Shown: positions 25,515 to 34,206, counted from the stretch's first letter. The stretch is 64,000 nucleotides of DNA from Elusimicrobia bacterium GWA2_56_46 (GCA_001799575.1 MGTT01000015.1:1-64000); one strand, 5' to 3'. Notes: generated by a model not told the origin, from the letters alone. Numbers and translations: made by a program.

Positions 25515-26159
25515 CTACTGCTGCACGGTATAAAGCCGGTCGGAGTTGAAAAGGGCCAATGGGGTCACTATCGGCTCGGCCATATTCAATTTTTTTCCGG
25601 CAGCTTTGTACCTTTTGGCGATAAGTTCCCGGGCAAGGGGGCCGTCCAGCTTCAGATCCGAAAACTTTTGCGGTTTGCAAAGAGCCGGACGCCCGGAAAG
25701 CGCGTTATAAAACGCTTTCCATACGTATTCGCTGCAATAAAATGTTTTGTCCGACCACTCGAAATAGATGTCATATTTTTTGCCCAGGCCGCCCAGCAGC
25801 CATTTTTTCAGGGAAAGCAATTCTTTCGCGGCGGGGCGCGAGCGCCATTCCTTAAGTCTTTTGACCGCAAACCCGCCGTCGCGGCTCTTCTTTATAAACT
25901 CCGGCAGCGACGTAAGGCTTGCGGTTCCGGCGGTTTCCGCTACGACCCACGAAGAATTACGCATTAAAGCCACCCCGACATGGGTCCAGCTCGAACCCAT
26001 TACCTCTTCTATCGCGGGCGCCTGCGAACTCCCGCTATGGATAAAGATAATATCCCCTTCCCGCAAACTCATTTTACCGGCGCCAGGCGGCAATTCCATA
26101 GAAAACGCGGGGGGCGCCAGGAGCAGGGCGGCTATAAAAGCGCGGCCGAAATTTTTCAT
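25515..26159 (-). CDS. Secreted YiiX-like permuted papain-fold hydrolase, copy 1
   Basis: A 214-residue protein with a signal peptide (MKNFGRAFIAALLLAPPAFS). The permuted NlpC/P60 (YiiX/YebB) layout is visible: LREGDIIFIHSG, then WTHVGVALM with the catalytic His, and FYCSEYVWKAFYNAL with the catalytic Cys downstream, the reverse order to classical papain. Such enzymes act on peptide or lipid amide/ester bonds in the envelope. It lies ten bases after a related gene, so the pair is co-transcribed. Confidence 0.75.
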   Translation of the reverse strand: MKNFGRAFIAALLLAPPAFSMELPPGAGKMSLREGDIIFIHSGSSQAPAIEEVMGSSWTHVGVALMRNSSWVVAETAGTASLTSLPEFIKKSRDGGFAVKRLKEWRSRPAAKELLSLKKWLLGGLGKKYDIYFEWSDKTFYCSEYVWKAFYNALSGRPALCKPQKFSDLKLDGPLARELIAKRYKAAGKKLNMAEPIVTPLALFNSDRLYTVQQ

Positions 26160-26169
26160 GTCGTTTTAC

Positions 26170-27381
26170 TTAATCCGAAAACATCACTGTACCTACCATA
26201 TCCATTTTTCTCTCTTCACTGCCTTCCGGAAGCAGCGTATTCACAAGATAGGCGGTGGGAGAGTAATTCGGTTTTACGCTGTTATTGAAATTATTCATTA
26301 TCCGGACGGCCTCGGGGGCTCCGGCCTGAATACCCGCATAATATCCCTCAAGCGGGAGATAGTACGGAGCGAGGCTGTCCGCCACGGCCTGATGGCCGGG
26401 CGACATCCGGCGTTTGGTCTCGAACACTTTATGAATGAGGCGGCCCTTTTCTTCTTCCGGCAATCCCATAGAAGCGATCACGGCCAACGGCCCGTCCGAA
26501 AGGCCGAGGCGCGCGGAGGACGCTCTCTGGTTTAAAAAGTAATCCCCGACCATCGGCAGCGGCGCGAAAATCGGTTTAATGCAGGCGGGGGTTCCTTCCC
26601 CGGAAAAGGCTTCCGGACGGCCGGGGTCGCAATCCCTGAGCGAAAGCAGCGCCCACACGAACTCCGAACAGAAAAGATTAACCTTGTCGGTTTTATCCAC
26701 TTGCAACGCTATCCGACCGAGCGTTTTCACGAAATTCATGTCGCCAGAATATTTAGGGGAAGTATAATCCTGGTTGAACGAGATCTGCGAAGGGTAGATT
26801 TTGGGCGCGAGCTTGGACAATCTCCCTACCCACCCGGTCAGATTCTTCTTCTGCTCCCCGCTCAAATTCCTGGGGCGTATCACATGGAGGGCATCGGACT
26901 CTTTGTAGTGCGCGGCATCCAGGCTGCCGAGATATTCGGCCGTAAGCGGATTGTCTATGTTCGAAACGACGCCGTTCTCCACGACCGCGAGAGCGGCATG
27001 GCTTATCCCCATCTGGATATTCGGATACGGCCCCATAAAGCCCCATTCGGGCCTGAACGTCAGGATGACGTCTCCCGTCTGTATAAAACCGGAGGCGGCA
27101 AGTCTTTTCGCGGCATCCTGATGCTGGGTGCGGTAAACGCGCAGTCCGACCGGCGACGCGGCCCCGGCCGAACCGGGATGGCGGAATTCCCATAACCCGG
27201 CGGCGGCGGTAATTCCATCCGCCGTCCGCGAATAGGCGCTTTCCGGCATCGCATAGAAGACCGGTATTTTCAGTTTGGCTCCGATCTGTTCATTGACCGA
27301 CGGATCAAAAACGAACGGCCCCGCCGCCGCGGAAACGGCGGAAAACACCATTACCAGCAGAGAGAGTTTATATTTATTCAT
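26170..27381 (-). CDS. Secreted YiiX-like permuted papain-fold hydrolase, copy 2 (longer)
   Basis: A 403-residue protein with a signal peptide (KYKLSLLVMVFSAVSAAAG). The permuted catalytic pair is recognisable as GISHAALAVVENG (His) and NLFCSEFVWALLSL (Cys), with TGDVILTFRPEW as the entry strand. It has about 80 residues before the core and a 130-residue C-terminal extension rich in charged helices (GRLIHKVFETKRRMSPGHQAV). ATG 27381 is favoured by GGAGG twelve bases upstream; ATG 27402 is the alternative. It and its shorter neighbour probably arose by duplication and then diverged. Confidence 0.7.
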   Translation of the reverse strand: MNKYKLSLLVMVFSAVSAAAGPFVFDPSVNEQIGAKLKIPVFYAMPESAYSRTADGITAAAGLWEFRHPGSAGAASPVGLRVYRTQHQDAAKRLAASGFIQTGDVILTFRPEWGFMGPYPNIQMGISHAALAVVENGVVSNIDNPLTAEYLGSLDAAHYKESDALHVIRPRNLSGEQKKNLTGWVGRLSKLAPKIYPSQISFNQDYTSPKYSGDMNFVKTLGRIALQVDKTDKVNLFCSEFVWALLSLRDCDPGRPEAFSGEGTPACIKPIFAPLPMVGDYFLNQRASSARLGLSDGPLAVIASMGLPEEEKGRLIHKVFETKRRMSPGHQAVADSLAPYYLPLEGYYAGIQAGAPEAVRIMNNFNNSVKPNYSPTAYLVNTLLPEGSEERKMDMVGTVMFSD

Positions 27382-27560
27382 AGTTTTTTTGTTCCTCCAC
27401 ATATCCGTCCCGAGGCCGCGGGAATTTTTCCGTTTCCCGCGCCGGCCCCGGACGGCTTCGCCAGGTGTTTATATTGTAGTCCGCAAAAGCGGCGTCACCC
27501 AGTGCCTTTTAGCGGTTTTTCTTTGTTTTTAGACCTACTTCGGAATAGGCCATTCAGCCC

Positions 27561-27593
27561 AAAAAACCGCCCCGCGGGGATCCGCGGGGCGGT
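27561..27593 (-). terminator. Strong rho-independent terminator after the ygeW-like gene
   Basis: Twelve-base arms ACCGCCCCGCGG (27566-27577) and CCGCGGGGCGGT (27582-27593) with a GGAT loop. On the minus strand the stem is followed by TTTTTT, and it starts 25 bp after the stop of the carbamoyltransferase gene. The gap 27382-27617 otherwise holds nothing recognisable. Confidence 0.85.
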
Positions 27594-27617
27594 AACTCCT
27601 GCAACGATCCGCTGACT

Positions 27618-28631
27618 TTACGGCCTGCCGCCCATGATCAGCGCCAGAATGGCTTTGACCGTGTGCAGCCGGTTCTCGGCCTGGTCGAAAACTACGCTCT
27701 GCGGCCCGTCTATAACGGCGTCTTCTACTTCCGCGCCGCGATCGGCCGGGAGGGGGTGCATATAAACGGCGTCTTTATGCGCCATCTTCATGCGCTTTTC
27801 AGTGCAGACCCAGCTCTTATACCTGTTCAGGATCTTCATGCCGGTTTCTTTCTTGTCGGCCTCCGGCACATTGATGTCTTTCAGGTGCTGATGGCAGCCC
27901 CAGGATTTCGGATATACGATATGCGCGCCCTTGAAAGCTTCATCCATATTATGGGTAACCTTGAACTTGGCGCCGGTCTCTTTAGCGAACCTCCGCGCAT
28001 CCTCCATGGTTTTAGGGATCAGGTTGAATTCCTTCGGATAAGCCAGCGTCACGTCCACTCCGAAGCGGGGAAGCAGGGTAATCAGGCCCTGCGGCACGGA
28101 AAGCGGACGGGCATAAGCCGGGGCGTAAGTCCAGGAGACCACGCATTTCATCCCCTTTAAATTCTGGCCGAACTTTTCCTGCATGGTCATCAGATCGGCT
28201 ATCGACTGGCAGGGATGATCCACGTCGCACTGAAGATTGGTCACCGGGATCTCGGCTTCCCTGGCGACTTCACGGATATATTTGTTGCCGATCCCGTAAA
28301 AACAGTTGCGGATCGCCACACCGTGGCCGTATCTGGATAATACCTTGCCGGTGTCTTTGGGGGTTTCTCCGTGGGAGATCTGCATCTTGTCGGGCGTCAG
28401 GTCGTGCGCATGGCCGCCCAGCTGGGTCATGGCCGCCTCGGTAGAGTTGCGGGTGCGGGTGGACTGTTCGAAGAACATCATGAACAAGGTCTTGTCCTGC
28501 AGGATCCTGTGCGCTTCGCCCAGGGAAAATTTTATTTTCAGATACTTGGCCACTTCGAGCACGGTTTCCAGCTCTTCTTTGCTCCAGTCTACGGTTTCTA
28601 TCCAGTCCTTGCCTCTCAACATGGATTTCAT
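27618..28631 (-). CDS. ygeW: Knotted carbamoyltransferase, YgeW-like
   Basis: A 337-residue protein of the aspartate/ornithine carbamoyltransferase superfamily. The carbamoyl-phosphate site is FFEQSTRTRNSTEAAM. The central part, SWTYAPAYARPLSVPQGLITL, RFGVDVTLAYPKEFNLIP and the HPLPADRG loop, follows E. coli YgeW, which lacks ornithine transcarbamylase activity and has a knotted fold. In E. coli ygeW sits with ygeX, ygeY and yqeA; here a YgeY-like peptidase and a carbamate kinase are in the same region, supporting this call. Substrate unproven (purine-derived ureido compounds are proposed for the family). Confidence 0.82.
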   Translation of the reverse strand: MKSMLRGKDWIETVDWSKEELETVLEVAKYLKIKFSLGEAHRILQDKTLFMMFFEQSTRTRNSTEAAMTQLGGHAHDLTPDKMQISHGETPKDTGKVLSRYGHGVAIRNCFYGIGNKYIREVAREAEIPVTNLQCDVDHPCQSIADLMTMQEKFGQNLKGMKCVVSWTYAPAYARPLSVPQGLITLLPRFGVDVTLAYPKEFNLIPKTMEDARRFAKETGAKFKVTHNMDEAFKGAHIVYPKSWGCHQHLKDINVPEADKKETGMKILNRYKSWVCTEKRMKMAHKDAVYMHPLPADRGAEVEDAVIDGPQSVVFDQAENRLHTVKAILALIMGGRP

Positions 28632-28704
28632 AAACGGTTACGCCTCCTCAATATGGTTCGTTACTTCATCTGCCCCCCTATTTTACCACTTTCGCGGGGA
28701 AAGT

Positions 28705-29016
28705 TCAGCCGCCTTTGGGGGGGTTCTGGATGGTCCGGCCGGTTTTTCTGATGACCTTTCTGAACTCTTTTCCCGTAGACGCCCAATCCACCGTCTCCAC
28801 CCTGAACGGAAAGCCGGCCCCGGCGAACGCGAGGGAAAGCTTTTCCAGGCGGAGCGGGCCAAGCGGCTGGGAAGTCATCACGGCAAGATCCAGATAGGAA
28901 AATTTTTTCGCGGCGCCGACCGCTCTTAACCCGTAACACAACACTTCGTGTTCCGGCACATGCCCATTCAGAATGCGTTTTACTTTTTTAAGATAGTCCG
29001 GTTTCAGATCGATCAT
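28705..29016 (-). CDS. Degenerate nucleotidyltransferase-like small protein
   Basis: A 103-residue protein upstream of ygeW. The segment EVLCYGLRAVGAAKKFSYLDLAVM aligns by eye with the FGSRARGTARPxSDxDL motif of minimal nucleotidyltransferases, but GSR has become GLR and the first Asp of D-x-D is a Tyr. The catalytic site is therefore probably lost. It could be a decayed MNT domain or an MNT-type antitoxin-like scaffold. No partner HEPN gene is next to it. Start ATG 29016. Confidence 0.5.
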   Translation of the reverse strand: MIDLKPDYLKKVKRILNGHVPEHEVLCYGLRAVGAAKKFSYLDLAVMTSQPLGPLRLEKLSLAFAGAGFPFRVETVDWASTGKEFRKVIRKTGRTIQNPPKGG

Positions 29017-29091
29017 AATTGGAGTCCTAGTAGATACTATATTTACAGCAAATACCGGCTAACATAGCAATACCCCTGGTGGAGCGGGTGG

Positions 29092-29216
29092 CAGGCATGG
29101 GTTGGATCGGGCCTCGGCGGAACCGGCGCGTAGGCCGCCTGTTGGCCATAGGCCCTGTTGCGGCACGCCCATAGGTCAGTCGCCGGGCCGCCGAGGCCTG
29201 ATGGGCCCCATGCCTG
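29092..29216. repeat. Large nested inverted repeat / structured hairpin element
   Basis: The outer arms CAGGCATGGG (29092-29101) and CCCATGCCTG (29207-29216), middle arms GGCCTCGGCGG (29110-29120) and CCGCCGAGGCC (29188-29198), and inner arms CCGGCG (29123-29128) and CGCCGG (29181-29186) nest around a GC-rich loop. The two 8-base internal-loop sides are not complementary. It fills most of the 261-bp gap between the ygeY-like and the small nucleotidyltransferase genes. It may be a miniature mobile element or a folded RNA. Confidence 0.6.
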
Positions 29217-29277
29217 ACAGGCCCCGCGAACCCTACACTGGGAAATTACACAGAAGTATTAATGTTCCCGGTGGGTC

Positions 29278-30465
29278 TTACAGGTACTGCGGGAGGGCGG
29301 CGTAGAACACGGCCGCCTTCAGCAGATCGGCCACCGGCATATTCTCCCTGACCGTATGCGCGTAGACCTCGTTCGAAGGCCCGAAACCGATGGTCGGGAT
29401 CTTCAGCCGGCCCGCGGTGGCCACGCCGTTGGTGGAAAACACCCACTTGTCCACTATCGGATCTTTACCCAGCGCTATCCGGCCCGCGCTCACCCCCGCC
29501 CGCACCAGCTTGTGGTTTTCCGGCAGAACCCAGGTCGGGAAATATTTCTCCTGGCCCACTTTCAGCCCCGTCCAGGACACGGCGTCGTAGTAAAGCACTT
29601 CCACTTTCGCGCGCGCCTGTTTTACCGCGGGCAGGCGCTTTATCTCGTTCACGGAAGATTTCAGAGTCTCGCCCAGAGTGAGACGCCGGTCCAGGTAGAT
29701 GGCGCATTCGTCGGGCACGGCGTTCAGGGACGGCGTCTTACAGTCCACGCAAGTCACGGCCACGGTTCCCTTGCCCAGGAATTTGTCCTTTTTGAGCTTC
29801 TTATTCAGATCCGTGATCTGCCGGATGACGGCGGCCATCTTCACAACGGCGTTATCGCCGCGCTCCGGGGCGGAGGCGTGGCATGACCGGCCTTTGGCCA
29901 CCACCTTCATCTCCATGCGGCCGCGGTGTCCGCGGTAAACGGCCAGGTTGGTCGGTTCGGTAAGCACCACAAAATCGGGCCTGATCTTTTCCTTGTTGAT
30001 GATATGGAGGAGAGGCAGGCCGTCGCAATCCTCTTCCATCACGGAGCCTACGGCCATATAGGTGTAATCGGCTTCCAGCTTCAGCTCTTTTATCAGCTTG
30101 CCCGCGTAGACCATGGAGACCATGGACAGTTTCTGGTCGGTGGCCCCGCGCCCGTAGATCGTGCCGTTCTTTAAAATCCCGCCGAAAGGGTCTATCTTCC
30201 AGGCGGTCCTGTCGCCGATGCCGACGGTGTCTATGTGGGCGTCCACCATTATCTTTTTTTTGCCCCTGCCGATGAAGCCGATAATGTTCCCCATGGCGTC
30301 TATCCTGACCCGGTCGAAGCCGGTCTTGATCATTTCTTTTTTAATACGTTCCACCAGCCTGCCTTCCTGCATGGAAAAGCTGGGGATGCGGATAAGATCC
30401 CTGGCAAAGGCGGTCATATCTTTTCTGTATTTTAAAACGGCGGCGTTAAGTTTATTGAGATCCAT
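29278..30465 (-). CDS. ygeY: M20-family metallopeptidase/amidohydrolase, YgeY-like
   Basis: A 395-residue M20 metallohydrolase. Metal-binding landmarks: VDAHIDTVGIGDRTAWKIDPFGG, GRGATDQKLSMVSMVYAGKLI, VMEEDCDG, TEPTNLAVYRGHRGRMEM and SCHASAPERGDNAVVKM (dimerisation domain). These runs, and VDKWVFSTNGVATAGR and IGFGPSNE near the end, follow E. coli YgeY rather than DapE or ArgE. ATG 30465 follows GGAGG by four bases. It is the first gene of a minus-strand run with ygeW but separated from it by the large hairpin and the NTase-like gene. The substrate of YgeY is not firmly established. Confidence 0.8.
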   Translation of the reverse strand: MDLNKLNAAVLKYRKDMTAFARDLIRIPSFSMQEGRLVERIKKEMIKTGFDRVRIDAMGNIIGFIGRGKKKIMVDAHIDTVGIGDRTAWKIDPFGGILKNGTIYGRGATDQKLSMVSMVYAGKLIKELKLEADYTYMAVGSVMEEDCDGLPLLHIINKEKIRPDFVVLTEPTNLAVYRGHRGRMEMKVVAKGRSCHASAPERGDNAVVKMAAVIRQITDLNKKLKKDKFLGKGTVAVTCVDCKTPSLNAVPDECAIYLDRRLTLGETLKSSVNEIKRLPAVKQARAKVEVLYYDAVSWTGLKVGQEKYFPTWVLPENHKLVRAGVSAGRIALGKDPIVDKWVFSTNGVATAGRLKIPTIGFGPSNEVYAHTVRENMPVADLLKAAVFYAALPQYL

Positions 30466-30561
30466 GTTTCCTCCGGGCCGCCCTCGGGCGGGTCTTTTGT
30501 ACATTCTAAACAATAATTACCGGATTTCCAAACGGGCACAAGCGCGGAAAATCAAAAAAGA

Positions 30562-30567
30562 TATAAT
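30562..30567 (+). promoter_or_regulatory. TATAAT -10 box before arfB
   Basis: TATAAT lies eleven bases before the ATG at 30579, in an AT-rich stretch of an otherwise GC-rich gap. The predicted leader would be only about five nucleotides and there is no Shine-Dalgarno sequence. No clear -35 box is seen. Confidence 0.4.
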
Positions 30568-30578
30568 AAAAACAGCTT

Positions 30579-31004
30579 ATGACCAGGCCAGAATCGGAAT
30601 ATTTAATGCCTCCGGGATCGTTCGAGGAAAAATTCATCCGGGCCGGCGGGCGCGGCGGGCAGAATGTCAACAAGGTCGCCACCGCGGTGCAGCTTCGTTT
30701 TTTTCCCCGCTTGTCGGGCCTGACGCGGGAGGCGCAGGAGCGCCTGAAACTTCTGGCGGGCTCCAGACTGACCGCCGAAGGCGACATACTGATAACCGCC
30801 GGCGAACACAGAACCCAGGAGCAGAACCGCCGGGCCGCGCGGCTGAGGCTGCTCGCGCTGCTGGAGCGCGCGGCGCGCGCCCCCCGACACAGAACTCCGA
30901 CAAGACCCTCTCATGGCGCCAAACAGCGCCGCCTTGAGAATAAAAAGCGCCTGTCCGGCATAAAGCGGATCCGGCAGAACTTAACGATGAAAGACGAAGA
31001 TTAA
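30579..31004 (+). CDS. arfB: Peptidyl-tRNA hydrolase ArfB (ribosome rescue)
   Basis: A 141-residue class I release-factor-like protein. IRAGGRGGQNVNKVATAVQLRF contains the GGQ motif that hydrolyses peptidyl-tRNA, and the basic tail GAKQRRLENKKRLSGIKRIRQNL matches the ArfB C-terminus that enters the empty mRNA channel of a stalled ribosome. There is no codon-recognition domain. It rescues ribosomes stalled without a stop codon. It is 63 bp upstream of the first radical SAM gene and may share its transcript. Confidence 0.88.
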   Translation: MTRPESEYLMPPGSFEEKFIRAGGRGGQNVNKVATAVQLRFFPRLSGLTREAQERLKLLAGSRLTAEGDILITAGEHRTQEQNRRAARLRLLALLERAARAPRHRTPTRPSHGAKQRRLENKKRLSGIKRIRQNLTMKDED

Positions 31005-31067
31005 AAGGCCTCTTCCCGCGAATCCGCCGCCCATAAATTAACAAAATCCAGCCGCCGGCGCCGCCAT

Positions 31068-33254
31068 ATGAAAAAGAAATCGCAGGTGCTGCTCATAAAC
31101 CCGCCGAACCCGGATCCGGCTCCCAATTATTTCGGGCCTCCATACGGACTTTCGCTTATAGCCGCTTCCCTGCGCAGGGCCGGATTGGGCGTAGCCTGCC
31201 TCGACCTTGACGACTGCGCCCGGGATCCGGGCATTTCCTCGGCGATAAGCGCGGCCAGGAAATCCGGGGCGAAAATAGTCGGGATAGCCGCGCAAAGCTC
31301 CACCAGGGACGCCGTTTACAGAATGTCCAGGGAATTTAAAACGGCCCTGCCGGAAGTAAAAATAGTGGTCGGCGGGGCATTCTCCACCGCTATGCCGGAA
31401 ACGCTGCTGCGCAACAGCGGAGCGGACGCGGCGGTGATAGGGGACGGAGAGGAAACCATGACCGAGCTGGCGCGGGCCTTTTTAAAGGGCGCCTCCATCT
31501 CCGGCATCCCCGGCGCGGCCACGCTTACAAAGGGGGCGTTTTTTTCCGCCCCCCCGCGCGCGCAGATAAAAAACATAGACTCGCTTCCCTACCCGTACTT
31601 TGAGGCCTTTGACTTTAGGAAAAAATTAGCCCCGGCGCTGTTACGGTCTCCGGATCTGCTGGGATTCGATCCGGCGTATAATTATGCGCGGGGCAGGCGC
31701 TGCTGCGCCATGCGCGCGTCCCTGATGCTTATTTCCTCCCGCGGCTGCGTTTACTCCTGCGCTTTTTGCCCCATGAGCGGAGAAAAAGGGATAAAAATAA
31801 GATTTCACAGCCCCGAGTATTTCGTATCCATGGCGGAAGACTTTCATCGCCGCCACGGCGTCAGGGATTTCGTGTTCGGGGATAATTTTTTCACCTGCGA
31901 CCGGGCGCGCGCCCTGAAGATATGCGGGGAAATTACCCGCAGGAAACTGAATATCAGATGGATGTGCATGACACGCGCGGACGCGACAGACCCGGTTCTT
32001 TTGCGGGCGATGGCCGGGGCCGGCTGCGTTGAAATCTCCTACGGCGTAGAAAGTTTCGCCCCGGAAATCCAAAAAGCAACAGGGAAGTTTCTGGATCCCG
32101 CCCTGGTAACCCCGTGCCTGGAAAACACCAGGGCCGCCGGGATCCACGGCGTCCTGATGCTTATGAGCGGCAGCCCCGGCGAAAGCGAAGATACCATCCG
32201 CACAACTCTTACGTCCTGCCGGCGCCTGGCTCCCGACCGGGCAATGATCAAAAAAACAAGGGTCTATCCGGGTACCGCGATCCATTCGGCCGCGGTCAGA
32301 GCCGGGATCATCCCCCGGGGGTACTATGACGGCCCGGATCATAAAGCTCCTTACTATACCGCGGAGCTGCCCAGGGCCGAGTTCGACAGGCTTGGGGAAT
32401 TTATACGGGAAAGAACCATCTATATAGACCTGCCGGAAAAACTTTCAAAAAAGGATCTTAGTCTGCGCCAGCTTATACTGCTGGCATACCACCGGGCCGA
32501 ACGCGTTTCCCTTGGAGGAAAGAAAAAGGATCTTCTGCTGCTGCCGTTTCTGCCCGAGATCCTGCGCCTGGCTGGTGAAGTCGGGTTGCACGAGCTGGAA
32601 CTGCGCACCGACGCTTCCGCCTTGCTCTGCGGCTCCACGCTCCGGACCCTTGAACCGCATATCCGCTCCGTGCGGCTGCTTGTAAATTTTGAATCCGCGG
32701 CGCGGCCGATTCACGACGGCGTTCGCGGGCGCGGTTCTTTCGCGGCAAGCCTGGCGGGAGCGGCCATCTGGCGCAGGCGCGGAGGAACGCTGGGCGCTGT
32801 CATACGCCTCACAAACAGCGGCCGGGAAGACCTCTCCGGCTTTTGCGCGCGCCTAGCGGGCCCGGGCTTTTCAGGGGCTGAATTCTCGCTGGAACCCCGC
32901 CCCGGACTCTCCGGCGTTTTTTCAACCGAGAGCGTTCCGAAATGGACAAACCTCCGGAGCGGGGTGCGGGCCGCAGCCGACTTCTGCGGGCGGAACGGAA
33001 TAGCCGCCGCAGTAAGCGGAGTCCCCGAATGTATGCTGAGCGATATTCCGGCGGTCAGACCCGAGAACCGCGCGCCGTTCGACGAAAGGCTCTCTTTAAG
33101 CGGCGAGCCCGTCCCTCTTTCTTTTGAAAGAGAAACTCTGTTTAAAATGAAACCCCCCCGCTGCCGCGCCTGCCGCTGGCGCGGGCATTGCGAGGGCCTC
33201 TGGAAAAGTTACGCCGAACACTATGGAACAAGTGAATTACGGGTCAGGAAATAA
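31068..33254 (+). CDS. Cobalamin-binding-type radical SAM protein with a degenerate second rSAM half
   Basis: A 728-residue protein. Residues about 1-150 are a B12-binding-type Rossmann domain (LLINPPNPDPAPNYFGPPYGL, IVVGGAFSTAMPE, VIGDGEETM). The rSAM core has CVYSCAFC and the B12-rSAM hallmarks (VFGDNFF, VEISYGVESF, GSPGESEDTI). The last 250 residues look like the C-terminal half of a type B rSAM: a HDGVRGRGSF segment equivalent to the HD..T..GSF motif, and the C-x2-C-x5-C end CRACRWRGHC followed by SYAEHYGTSEL. This second half lacks its own CxxxCxxC, so it may be a substrate- or cluster-binding module. The start overlaps nothing; the end overlaps the next gene by 32 bp. Confidence 0.8.
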   Translation: MKKKSQVLLINPPNPDPAPNYFGPPYGLSLIAASLRRAGLGVACLDLDDCARDPGISSAISAARKSGAKIVGIAAQSSTRDAVYRMSREFKTALPEVKIVVGGAFSTAMPETLLRNSGADAAVIGDGEETMTELARAFLKGASISGIPGAATLTKGAFFSAPPRAQIKNIDSLPYPYFEAFDFRKKLAPALLRSPDLLGFDPAYNYARGRRCCAMRASLMLISSRGCVYSCAFCPMSGEKGIKIRFHSPEYFVSMAEDFHRRHGVRDFVFGDNFFTCDRARALKICGEITRRKLNIRWMCMTRADATDPVLLRAMAGAGCVEISYGVESFAPEIQKATGKFLDPALVTPCLENTRAAGIHGVLMLMSGSPGESEDTIRTTLTSCRRLAPDRAMIKKTRVYPGTAIHSAAVRAGIIPRGYYDGPDHKAPYYTAELPRAEFDRLGEFIRERTIYIDLPEKLSKKDLSLRQLILLAYHRAERVSLGGKKKDLLLLPFLPEILRLAGEVGLHELELRTDASALLCGSTLRTLEPHIRSVRLLVNFESAARPIHDGVRGRGSFAASLAGAAIWRRRGGTLGAVIRLTNSGREDLSGFCARLAGPGFSGAEFSLEPRPGLSGVFSTESVPKWTNLRSGVRAAADFCGRNGIAAAVSGVPECMLSDIPAVRPENRAPFDERLSLSGEPVPLSFERETLFKMKPPRCRACRWRGHCEGLWKSYAEHYGTSELRVRK

Positions 33255-34206
33255 CCCCGATCCCCAGCCCGGGAAAGCCGACCTGTTGCTGGCCCTTACA
33301 AGGAGATGCAACCTTAACTGCCGTTACTGCTTTATTGACAGGCGGAGAAAACCGGCGGATCTGCCGCGGAAGACCTTGAAACTGGCGCTCAAGCTGTTGT
33401 TTTCCTCTTCTAAAAAAGCGCTTTCGCTCCAGTTGTTCGGAGGAGAACCCGCGCTGGCCCCGGCGCTGGTCTTCGATGCCGTCGCCATCTCCAGGCGTAT
33501 GGAGGCGGAGACCGGCAAGCGCCTGGAAATTTCTCTTACCACCAATCTGCTTGGCTGGTCCGACGCCGCCCTGCGTTTCCTGGCAAAAGAGCGGGTCGGG
33601 ATCCTCGCAAGCCTCGACGGAGATGAAGCGGCGCAAACATGGAGAAGCGGAATAAATCTGCCTAAAAGGGATTTCATCCGCATGCTGGCGGCAGCGCGGC
33701 GCCTCAAGCGGCTGGGCTGCCGGCTGCGCCTGAACATGGTAGTCGCCCCTGAAAAAGTCCGCCGCCTCCACAAAAATTTTATTTTCCTTAAAACCCTGGG
33801 CCTTGGGGAGATACAGGCCGCCTATGCCCTCGCCCCAGGCTGGACCGCAAACCGCCGGCTGCAGTTTTTAAAACAACTTTTAAAAGCAAAAGCCTCCGGA
33901 CTCCGCCAGGATTGGGAAATAGAACCAGTGCTCACGCACCCACAGATATTCTGCGATTGCGACGGCGTCGTCTCGGTCGGTTGCGCGGCGGTGCTCGAAA
34001 CATCCGCGCCGGCCCTGGCAGAATCTTTCAAGATGGGAAACCTCGGGAACTTTTCCTCGCTTGACGATCTGGCGGGCTCAAGAAGAGAACAGGAAACAAA
34101 GATCTCGCGCCTGGCCGCGCAACGGGCTCTCCCACGGTTTATCCCGGAAGTTATTGCGCTCGGCAACGCGGCAAAAAGCGTCCTTGGCAGGGGGAAAGTT
34201 TCATGA
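33223..34206 (+). CDS. Radical SAM protein, type A
   Basis: A 327-residue rSAM enzyme. The [4Fe-4S] triad is CNLNCRYC near residue 32. Next come SLQLFGGEPALAPALVF (GGEP motif), LTTNLLG and LASLDGD, and near the end FCDCDGVVSVGC, the DxDG motif shared by the type A group. There is no C-terminal auxiliary cysteine cluster. It is encoded by the second gene of a three-gene plus-strand operon and overlaps the next by ATGA. Function unknown; the family reduces S-adenosylmethionine to a radical that modifies a peptide or small molecule. Confidence 0.78.
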   Translation: MEQVNYGSGNNPDPQPGKADLLLALTRRCNLNCRYCFIDRRRKPADLPRKTLKLALKLLFSSSKKALSLQLFGGEPALAPALVFDAVAISRRMEAETGKRLEISLTTNLLGWSDAALRFLAKERVGILASLDGDEAAQTWRSGINLPKRDFIRMLAAARRLKRLGCRLRLNMVVAPEKVRRLHKNFIFLKTLGLGEIQAAYALAPGWTANRRLQFLKQLLKAKASGLRQDWEIEPVLTHPQIFCDCDGVVSVGCAAVLETSAPALAESFKMGNLGNFSSLDDLAGSRREQETKISRLAAQRALPRFIPEVIALGNAAKSVLGRGKVS

